In this document: positions 40,867-49,119 of the stretch, in pieces
Numbering within the stretch: the stretch's first letter is position 1
Layout: the number at the start of each line of letters is the position of its first letter
Assembly: GCA_030770425.1 (NCBI GenBank)
Contig: JASJFT010000286.1
Span: 1 to 49,119 of the forward strand
DNA length: 49,119 nt
Reading direction: 5' to 3'
Origin: Darksidea phi
Lineage: Eukaryota; Ascomycota; Dothideomycetes; Pleosporales; Lentitheciaceae
Made by a program: the position numbers and the translations under genes
The notes under the pieces: model-generated
The model's input: the letters and a program-made list of their open reading frames with translations, nothing else
What the model was told of the DNA's origin: nothing
Database searches by the model: none

Positions 40867-43800
40867 ATTGACTTTGTAGTTCTCAATGTTTCTATATATG
40901 AAGAACTGGGAGGATAATGCGCGGACGAGGATCTGGGGATGCTAACAAAATTTGCCTACTCCTGGAGGCGGTATTGCAGTCAGAATAGACTTCCCTTGAA
41001 GCAGGATATTAGCGGATATTTTAGGAGGCGACACACTCAACAGTACTTCAATAACCGAATCCGCATCCGAAAATGTGCGGCTGATGGGGGTAGACGTTGT
41101 GCTCCGCTTACCCCGCTCCGCTCACACCTTGGTCTTGGTTCGGAAACTTTCCGAGGACTAGCGAGAGTCCTTCCCTCACGAAAATACTGATTTACGAAAT
41201 TACTATACGATGTTATGCGATACTTTTGCAACACTATCATCAACAGAAGTTCTGGAAAGCAGCAGTTGGAGATCAAGGGTCGACACAATAGTGACGAGCA
41301 GCTTTTACTGAGATCTGACCGAAGAAGCCGCGCTGGCGCTAGTCGAGGCTGTGGAAGAGAATTTCCCTTAAGAAAAGTTTGCGGAATGATGAATGGTACA
41401 TTTTTGCTGTATTGAACTCTTTGCGCCCGAGGGATAGTAACGAAAGCTCATTATCGTGATTCTCGGCGAACTGAGTACGCACCTCGCCTCTACAAGGAAC
41501 TTATCGGGCGTTCTGAGTATCACGAACAACGACAAGAACTGATGCGTATAATATGCGAGACTTTATTCAAGCCGGCTTGTATGACAGGCGTTTGTAGGCC
41601 GTTGGACGCGATCCCTGACCTCGACGCAGTTACGGCGCTGGAGGACAAGGACTCTTCATTTTCAGGGTATGAGAGGATGGTAGATACTTGGATGATGCGG
41701 TCCGATGAAGGAAAGATTAGAATCGAAGTCGAAGTCTTTTTGTGCGGCTGTTGGAAGGTTGATGACCACCGGCGCATTGGCCATCTGACCGGGCTCAGAA
41801 ACCCATTTGTTGGTGCGAATGCAAGGCAAGCTGACTCACGATTGGAACGTCCAATTCAGTTTAGGACGGACGTTAATTACACAAGATATTCTAGGTGCAG
41901 GGGGGAAGTGCCCCACATGGTCAAGGCTAACCATTCTGGTCATGACTATGTAGGCCTTTTATTAGTCATTAGTACCGAATACATTGAAACAGTCATCCCT
42001 TTTACTTCCGTACTTTTAGTCTTTACTGTGCCTTTCCGGAACCTTCTGGGTAAAAACACTAGTGTTTGATGTCGCTTCATCTACGTGGCTTGCTCAATTG
42101 GAACTAGCCTTGGACAGACTTTGCCCATACCCATCCTTTGCATATCAGCCTTTTCGATTAATAATCATAAGATTTATTCATCGTTATTCAACTTAAAACT
42201 ACAGCCTCCTGTGCTAGCGTGACGTTACACCGTGAGTAAATCCGAGCTGAAAAAATAGCAAGTAAGAGAATCGGCACTCGCGTTTCGAACCGAGCTTAAA
42301 CTGAAATACTCTTACACCTTCTATTCTTTGGATACTTATAGTGCGATGAAGATCCACTGCAAACTCATGATTGTTTTAACATGTGCCCAGAACCGTGAAG
42401 TCGCTACACTCGCGAGAGGATTATATTGGGGGTTCGAGAGACGATGACAAGAATTGAGGGACTGGGGGTGGCACAGATATTCATGATGGGCCATAAATGT
42501 TAAACTCAAGACAATGGTGTTCCAGCGAAGAAACGGAACCATAATCACGGTGGAAATTGTGGGCTGAGGTGCAGTTCGGCAACTGATCCGGGAAGTCTAG
42601 GACACTCTGACAGTGTGAAGATTCTTTAATATGTGGCGTTAAATTGGTGACAACCACATTTGCCCTGAATGATCACAAATAGTAAGTCCTCGGCGGTTCT
42701 CAACGGGTACCTCGTAGATAAGGCAATTAGGGATGCAAAGCCTTCTGGACGGTACGGATTTAGACGATGCGTACGAACTTGATCGATCCCAGCCAGTGGA
42801 ATCATTTCCAATAATTGGTTCGTTTAACGAGGGACCGATTGTAAACGCCTGGACTTGTACTATACTAAAGCCCCTGAGACTTGAATATTAAGGACAACCG
42901 ACCACATAAACGGAGCTAGTGTCCAGATACGAACTCTTGCAACCATAAATTCCGATATTGTTTTCGTTTCAGGTAACGGCTAAAGCCCACCGGTAGCGTA
43001 TGAAAACACGCTATGGGATTTGGAAAGTCACATGATATTCCAACAAGGCTTTGGTTCTCATCTTCTAATTTATCGCTGCAGAAATCGAGTGTGAGCGAGC
43101 GAGCTGCATGAGCGCGTGAATGAGAAACTTGCCCCATGCAATGTGCTCGAAATACCTGCGGCCAAATATGTCACGCCTTGCACCAACGGGCACTTTCTTG
43201 CGATGCCACTAGCTCCATTTGTCCAGAACAGGTTTCGATAGAATCTCACATATCGTCGCAACCAATAACTAGAGTTAAAAGGCACACGCCTCCAGCAGCT
43301 CGATGTCATAACGAGCGGGCCAATCATAATCAATGTGAGCCATCGGAATTCCTTCCCACCAATTCTGCGCATGTCGGATACTAGCGGCCGAACTTCCGTG
43401 TAGTACCGGTTTAGCACGAATTGCGCCATCGCCTTGTTCCTGCACCGATATAAACCACGCACCAACGACTGGGGTTGTATAGGTGCGAGCCACTTCGCTA
43501 CCGAAAATCCTTGCAGCCCTTACATTAGGCCATATTTGGATCGACTGATGTAATGAGCGGATAAATGGAAGGGGTCCACATTCGAAAGCGGGGGGCATGG
43601 GGGCCCAATGGCCTGGTGCGTGGGGGCAAGCCACAAAGTCGGCGGCAGAGGCGGGAAGTGTTGTGGGTGTTGTTGAAGTTGATGCTTGGGCAACAAATCC
43701 ATGTGAAGAAAACCTTCTTCGTGTTCATGTCCACTGTCGCAAGCGCTTTACTCGCGTCCGGGTGGTGTGTAATTTGGTCCCATCACAATTGCGCATACTG

Positions 43801-44293
43801 CGCTCCACTCTTGACACCCTCAGGAACGCGATGGGACAATGCCAAGATGACCCACACCATAACCCACACCACTTACAGCTGGATGGAGTATCCCGCTTGT
43901 GGTGCACCACCTTGGAAAGCGGGGAAAGGGCCACCGAGGCTCGGCAGTTTCAGTTGACATTTTTCGCGAGCAAAATCAGTTCACCGGAAAATACATACCT
44001 ACAGTATATATATACCTGAAGAAACTGAGCTTCAGAGGCACTACTGAGCCCCTTTCCTCTTCGATTCTGCCTCTTGTTCGTCGACTTGACATCTTGAGGC
44101 CTTTGTTCTCCCCCATCATCTGCTCGCACAACGGTAAATGTTAGTGAAAGCCTACATGCTCCATTGAAGCCCGGAACCCAAGTCATTGCTGTGACTCCAG
44201 AAGCGAACCCCAAAGCAACAATCCTTACGATTACCAAAGCAACACTTCCAAGGCGAGACCGAAAGCAACTCGTTCCAACGCGACTTCTTCAAC
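40867..44293. other. long gap with no convincing gene
   Basis: The best candidates are a 175-codon forward frame at 41542-42069 and a 119-codon minus frame at 43275-43634. The former reads plausibly at first (ICETLFKPACMTGVCRPLDA, GYERMVDTWMMRSDEGK) then loses coding character. The latter reads IWPNVRAARIFGSEVARTYT and WWEGIPMAHIDYDWPARYD. Neither has a domain, signal peptide or splice context I can support. A TATATATATA block at about 44006-44015 lies some 280 bp before the methyltransferase start. Confidence 0.35.
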
Positions 44294-44962
44294 ATGGCCG
44301 CCGTTACCACCAACATTGAATGGCTCAACCGCGCCTACTCTGCCAAAGATCCATCCGATCTACGTTCGCTCTACGACGAGTGGGCCGCGTCCTACGACTC
44401 AGATCTTGCCAAAAAAGACCAAGAGTACGTCGCTCCTGTGCTCGCTGCCGCCACGGTCGCCAAACACTTGAGTCCAACCCCACTGGACTCTGTGAAGATC
44501 CTCGACGCCGGCTGCGGGACAGGCCTTGTCGGTGCAGCCTTAGCTCAGATAGGTGCCAAGAATATTGACGGCGTCGACCTCTCCCCCGGCATGCTGGACG
44601 TTGCCCGCAAGCTGAATGTATACACCGAGCTTGACACAGTCGATCTCTCCGTTCCTTTGACCCAGGAAAGTGCTAGCTACGATGTTGTGACATGCATCGG
44701 AACGCTGACGCACGCCCATGTTGGCCCCGAGGTGCTTTCCGAGTTTGTCCGCGTGGTGAAGCCTGGTGGCTGGATCGTCGCTACTGTACTGGATGACATC
44801 TGGGAGCCCATCGGATATCGTGCGCAGGTTGACGAACTACTCGCCCAAGACAAGGTCGAACTTGTTAGCGCGGACGTGGGAGATTATCGTCGTGGGGCAG
44901 GTGTTCGTGCGCGAATGGTTGTGCTCAAGGTCCTCACCCCCCATGCTTCATCTTCTCCTTGA
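44294..44962 (+). CDS. SAM-dependent class I methyltransferase
   Basis: An intact, intronless 222-residue frame. The N-terminal helix contains LYDEWAASYDSDLAKKDQEY. Motif I, ILDAGCGTGLVG (69-80), binds S-adenosylmethionine. It is followed by IDGVDLSPGMLDVARKLNVY (acidic ribose-binding residue and post-I), SYDVVTCIGTLTHAHVGPEV (motif II region) and RVVKPGGWIVATVL (post-II). The pattern resembles WBSCR27-like methyltransferases of fungi and animals. It is probably soluble and cytosolic, and the acceptor substrate cannot be told from the sequence. Convergent with the phosphatase gene at 45321. No isolated damage; the ATG at 44294 has the favourable AACATGGCC context. Confidence 0.85.
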   Translation: MAAVTTNIEWLNRAYSAKDPSDLRSLYDEWAASYDSDLAKKDQEYVAPVLAAATVAKHLSPTPLDSVKILDAGCGTGLVGAALAQIGAKNIDGVDLSPGMLDVARKLNVYTELDTVDLSVPLTQESASYDVVTCIGTLTHAHVGPEVLSEFVRVVKPGGWIVATVLDDIWEPIGYRAQVDELLAQDKVELVSADVGDYRRGAGVRARMVVLKVLTPHASSSP

Positions 44963-45320
44963 AACAACTTTGGACCTTGTTACGGTATCTGTTCGCGGAG
45001 TCATCAGCTGCCCTAATGAATGCAAGGATTTCCTTTTCGCGGGATAGTCTCTCAACTAGACTTAAAGCCTGAGCTTCTCGGCGTCCCGTTTCTGTTTTAA
45101 AAGTAGAGTACAACCTTCCCGGCGGACTTTTCCTTCATCAAAGATGAAAATACCCAACGAAGTCTTTCCTTGGTCGGACACGCAAGTATTAAATCTCGTA
45201 TTCCTCAACCTCTTTCACCTCTTATAGCTGGGGGGAATGAAGAACAACATGGTAGCTTTTATCACGTGACATCTTCGATTTTATCCTTCATGTATTAACC
45301 ATAGGGTTACCTTAGCTGTA

Positions 45321-46168
45321 TCACGACCCGCTGTCCTCCTTCTGTTTCATCCTCCTCTTCCCGAATATCGCCGCCATGTCCGCCATACTCTTCCGTAAAA
45401 CTTGTTGCTTCGCCTCCTCGCCTCTCGATAACAAGATACCACGGTCTGCTTTCCACTGTTCGTACTGTGGCTTTGTCTTTCTCCCATCAGTTGAATAACT
45501 CTCATCGCTAGTGTTCGTGTAGATGGTATAACCCATTTGCTGCCATAGCCGGAGCTGATCTGCGAAGCCACTGTTCGGAGTGATGATGGAGCGAGATTTT
45601 TGCGCAAGCGCAAGAGCAGACTCGTAGTCGATCGATTTCGTGCGCATGAGGTATGCGACGATGATTGCGCCACTACGGGATATACCTTGTACACAATGGA
45701 CGAGTACAGCGGACTTTTGAGAGCATGGCGAGCTGCCGACTCCTTCCTGAGATTGCGCGTCCCTGTTTACGATCGGTATAGTCCGACTTTCATCTTTGTC
45801 TGTGTCGTCAACGCCGTTCGATGACTCATTAGCTTCGGTGTTCCTACCAGAGTGCAGCGCACCGTCAATCCATGCGCATAGCCCTTCCAAAGACATCAAC
45901 AAGTCCTCTAAAGGATTGTCTTCGATCTCTACGTGTAATTGGTCTATCCCTAATTCTTCCGCGATCTTCGGGCGATCGCGTTGATTAGTCAAGCTCAGAA
46001 CATGAGTGATGCCGTGCTTTCGGAGAATTGCGGGGTCTCGAGGTACGGTGATACTATGCGGTGGTCAGTACACCCTTTCGTAGCCGATTTAGAGATGGCA
46101 TACCCTGCGATGTACAAGCCTGGCACCTCTTCGATTGCGTTGATTGCTTCCACATTAAAGACTTCCAT
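45321..46168 (-). CDS. dual-specificity protein phosphatase
   Basis: Two exons, 46168-46104 and 46053-45321, with a 50-nt intron (GTATGC, TACTGAC branch site, CATAG), give 265 residues. The splice joins EEVPGLYIAG to ITVPRDPAILRKHGITHVLS and LTNQRDRPKIAEELG, the standard N-terminal part of a DUSP. The active-site loop HCVQGISRSG carries Cys142 and Arg148 of the HCx5R signature. It is followed by AIIVAYLMRTKSIDYESALA and FADQLRLWQQMGY, as in the family. Asp-rich residues near DNPLED include the likely general acid. A polar insert of about 50 residues (about 92-135, with GVDDTDKDESR) sits before the P-loop, and the basic tail (GKRRMKQK) may be a nuclear signal. It should remove phosphate from phosphotyrosine and phosphoserine/threonine. 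Intact. Confidence 0.85.
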
Positions 46169-46472
46169 TGAGTGCACGGAGTTGCTTGAGAGATCTCAGC
46201 TCATCGCGCCAAACCCAATATTGATGATGTCAGCAAAGCCCCGCGGTAGCACCACTCCCAAATATATTTCAGGTAAAAAGAACGAAACCTCAAAAGTACA
46301 GCCTTCCCTTTTCCTCCTAAATATCTTAGTTAAGCCGGCTATACCGTATAATATATTTATATACCTAATTCCTTAATATTAAGGTATTGTCATCATCTGG
46401 CTTCCATGTGGAGCGTTGATAAGAGTAATGATATTTATGAAAAAGAAAGAAGGGTTTTCGCTTCGTGCACTT

Positions 46473-46611
46473 TGTTTAGTTTGGATTTGCATATTGGGAG
46501 TCTCTTTTGTACGGTCCGCACGAAACACGGTAGGAGTTTGTATACAGCAGAGGTGCTATGCCCATGCCTCATACATGATAATAGAGCTGTAGAGTTTTAC
46601 ATATTACTGTA
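46473..46611 (+). repeat. dispersed repeat A, copy 3
   Basis: TTTGGATTTGCATATTGGGAG, GTACGGTCCGCACGAAACAC and ATAATAGAGCTGTAGAG match copies 1 and 2. The right third present in the other copies (GACGAGGTGATGTTTC) is missing. Confidence 0.75.
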
Positions 46612-47061
46612 ATCCACTCCTTCCTAAGACGGATGCAGTCCTTGGTTGATTCAACAGGAGTACGAGCCGTCGAACAAGGACCTTGAGACAATATATATCC
46701 TCTATCCGCATGTGCCCAAATGGTGGAGAACATCGTTAGAATCCTTTCACCATGTGGGATATTTTACGCATTTCCTTCACTCATTCCAGGATACATTTAG
46801 GAAACTCTGGTATAGGGATAGTATGCTTACATTCCTTCACCATGTAGATGTTCCCTATTCATCTAGGTATTGATCCGGAATATTCTAATCGAGTAGCCAG
46901 GAACTTAATGAATGATTGAGAATTAAAATGAAGTACTATTCGTATCTAAACGTGTCACCTGAGTTTCCGGACCCCTGATGGATCACTATAGATGTCCTCG
47001 TTGTCCCAGTCTTTCAGAAAATGTACAAATCCCACGTCCTTAGCATAGCCCACACAATCGT
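46612..47061. other. no gene seen
   Basis: A 75-codon frame at 46646-46873 lacks recognisable features. A phrase close to CCTTCACCATGTxG occurs near 46746 and 46835. This is the 3' flank of the hydrolase gene. Confidence 0.35.
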
Positions 47062-48644
47062 CTACTCCTGCGTCAAGTCCTGCTCGACTGTCCTCACATC
47101 CTCACCCTTAACTTCACAGTAAATCTTTACAATCTCAATAATCTTCCTCAAAGCCCTAAGACTTCCCAACAACCCCTGCCCATGATCTAGCCCCTCCAAC
47201 CACACCAACTCCAAACCCTGCCCCTTCCACTCTTCCAAACTCTTTCCCCAGCTCTCTCGCCCTGTCCACCTTGATTCCAAATTCCCCTTTGTTACGTAGC
47301 TTGAGATAGCTGCAGAATCAACAATTATATCTTTTTCGCCTACAACGACGGTAGTAGGTCTGGAAACAAGATCCTCCCGCCAAATTACGTGATCATGCCA
47401 GCAGAAACGACGCCCAAGGGTGAACACGATGTCGGGCTCTGTTTGCACAGCCCACCAGAGTTGGTATTCATTTGCTTCGACGGGTCTGCGGTGTACGAAG
47501 TTGTAGGCTACGTCTGGTGAATGAAGGAGGATGGAGACGGGGTCGATCAGGATCATTGAATGCATCTTTCCGGCTAGAGACTGTGAGTCGAGAAATAAGC
47601 GTGTAAGGAAGGTGCCGTAAGAATGCCCCAAGAAAACAAAACTTTCTAGATTCTGCTGAGAGATGATATCGCCTATTTCGCGCATGAGGTCCGGACCGAG
47701 CGGGAGTGCCATTGTGATCCGTGAGGAGATAGGCAGGATTTCAATGGCTAGGATGCCAATTTCGCGCGGGATTTTGAGAAGCAGACCGAGGTAGGGGGTG
47801 AGGCCGATGCCGAGGCCGTGGATGATGACTATGGGTCGGTGTGAGGTGGATTTGTGAGAGCGGTAGAAGTAGCTGAGATTGGGGGAGGCAGAGGCAGATT
47901 GGGCGAAGAGAGTTAAAGGACGCACTGGGAATGATTTTAGGAAAGCGGGGCGGGGCTGTCGATAGAAGCGGAATCCAGATAGGAGGAGTATGAGGCCTGT
48001 GAGGAGGTCTATGTATCCGATGAGCTAGGAGTTTGAGTGAGTCGGACAATCGAGAGTGAAGAGGGCGTCGAACTAACCAGATAGCATAATAAGCTTCGAT
48101 GTGCAACCTCAATTCGATCAAAGTTCAGCTTCAAGCTTTTCGCGGGTCCCTTCCCAGGCTTAATTTTCCATCCGAGTATGGTTTCTATGTCTACCACGTA
48201 CTCCTCCAGTTCCTCGTCATCAGCTCCCGGAGCACCTTCACGATCAAAAAGTGCCCATAATAACCAGTCCTTCACGTTTTCGCGCCGTATATCATCTAAA
48301 TGTGCGTCACGCATCCATTTCCTGAGGAACAGTTCGGGATCCGAGGTAACGGCAAGCGATTTATGAAGCAGCGACTTCCTTTGGTCTCGAGAAAGCGGAG
48401 AACTGAAGACGGCTTTCTGCTTGTGCAGATAATGTCGATAAGGGAGAAACCAGCAGAGGTAGAAAAGGATTTCGACCGCGCCGACGCATTCGATGACGAT
48501 CGAGACAGGATGGGATATCGTGCGCACACCTCCTATAGTAAGCGCGAGGTAGAAATAAACAAGGCAAATCAACCCAAGATAAGAGAGCGAATAAATCAAG
48601 CCCCTGATAAAAACATATTCAGTAGTAGATTGTCCTACTAGCAT
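47062..48644 (-). CDS. membrane-anchored alpha/beta hydrolase
   Basis: Two exons, 48644-48078 and 48024-47062, with a 53-nt intron (GTTAGT...CTCCTAG), give 509 residues. The N-terminal third has two membrane segments (LIYSLSYLGLICLVYFYLAL and VSIVIECVGAVEILFYLCWF), and a third follows the splice (IDLLTGLILLLSGF). The C-terminal part is an alpha/beta hydrolase: PIVIIHGLGIG (oxyanion region, about 253-262), FVFLGHSYGTFLTRLF with nucleophile Ser324, VVVGEKDIIVDS with Asp421, and GLDHGQG with His470. The order Ser, Asp, His and their spacing are as expected. Similar fungal proteins are annotated as AB-hydrolase domain proteins with unknown substrate. It probably resides in an internal membrane. 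The start at 48644 is the first ATG; no damage seen. Confidence 0.85.
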
Positions 48645-49119
48645 GATGAACAGCAACTACTTCCGCACAAATGCTCGTATTGCAGATATTCGGAAATAAA
48701 GTCTCGAAGAACAAAACCAAAGTACTCCTGAGCACACATTTATGCATGATGTTCTAAAACGCGACATAGTTTCATCTTAATGTCGGGACTTGTTCGGCCC
48801 ATGAGCGCTGTTTTGAAGGGTTTCATGCGAGCTTCCGATTCGATCGCGTGTTACAGTACTATGCCAAAAATATCGTTCGGCAAGGATCAATACCAAACTC
48901 AGCAGCCAACGTACTCCTATCAAGCGATCGCGTCAAGTGCTTCTGCGACGAGAGATTTTTGTTTTTTTTTTTTTTTTTTCGTGCAGCCCAAGACTCCAGT
49001 CATGATCCGTGGGCGACCCCGGAACAACCCCCTTCCTAATAAACTATAACATGTTTACGTAGCGAGTCGCCATTCCAAGCGAGCCGCCACCCTTGAAATA
49101 TACCAAAAAATCGAAAATC
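48645..49119. other. no gene seen; poly-T tract
   Basis: Upstream flank of the hydrolase gene. A run of 18 T occurs at 48962-48979. The two overlapping forward frames here cross the run and appear fortuitous. Confidence 0.4.

Noticed and set aside
41542..42069. A 175-codon forward frame as a gene
   Set aside because: Coding-like only in the first half, no domain or signal peptide, and no splice context.
43275..43634. A 119-codon minus frame as a gene
   Set aside because: No recognisable family, several overlapping frames of similar length, and no supporting context.
46054..46103. Alternative acceptor CTCGAG giving a 67-nt intron in the phosphatase
   Set aside because: It leaves the wrong phase; the CATAG acceptor (50-nt intron) keeps the DUSP frame.

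Overview
The window looks like an accessory, repeat-rich stretch of a filamentous ascomycete (Pezizomycotina) genome. Intact genes carry short 47-109 nt introns with GT...AG ends and CTAAC/CTGAC-type branch sites. Gene families such as DUF3433, chloroperoxidase and secreted Cys-rich proteins are fungal. Repeats and dead genes carry the CpA-to-TpA / TpG-to-TpA pattern of repeat-induced point mutation (RIP). No rRNA, tRNA or CRISPR array was found.

Layout. 1-8100: no intact gene. It holds a 430/470-bp tandem duplication, a 6 x 23-bp array, a perfect 36-bp palindrome, the first copy of dispersed repeat A, shredded coding remnants, and a frameshifted secreted FN3-like gene (7050-7710). 8180-9475: fossil piggyBac-type transposase. 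9582-16969: the most interesting part, a concentration of haem-oxygenase/peroxidase genes: a catalase-like pseudogene, an intact two-exon chloroperoxidase/peroxygenase, an intact four-exon PGHS-like fatty-acid alpha-dioxygenase, an intact small conserved protein, a headless second chloroperoxidase, and a broken protein with a DyP-like C-terminus. 17959-25500: kinase remnant, repeat B, an intact 122-aa 12-cysteine secreted protein, a broken membrane protein, and two related broken genes. 25600-31200: repeats A and B, a three-exon membrane glycoprotein, and two Tc1/mariner-type elements separated by only a few bases. 31500-36700: carboxylesterase pseudogene, minisatellite, repeat B, and a secreted Cys-rich protein. 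37300-48700: calmer region with intact genes for a short DUF3433 membrane protein, an SDR, a SAM methyltransferase, a dual-specificity phosphatase and a membrane alpha/beta hydrolase, separated by long gene-poor gaps.

How the genes may work together. The alpha-dioxygenase and the chloroperoxidase are divergent and share a 336-bp intergenic region that carries two 40-bp near-identical repeats, so they are probably co-regulated. Alpha-dioxygenase makes 2-hydroperoxy fatty acids; a haem-thiolate peroxygenase and catalase-like or DyP-like haem proteins are plausible hydroperoxide-consuming partners. I infer a degenerating oxylipin-type cluster. The catalase-like and DyP-like parts are GC-rich and resemble bacterial families, which suggests acquisition from bacteria followed by partial decay. 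Family assignments come from motif recognition only; no database search was possible.
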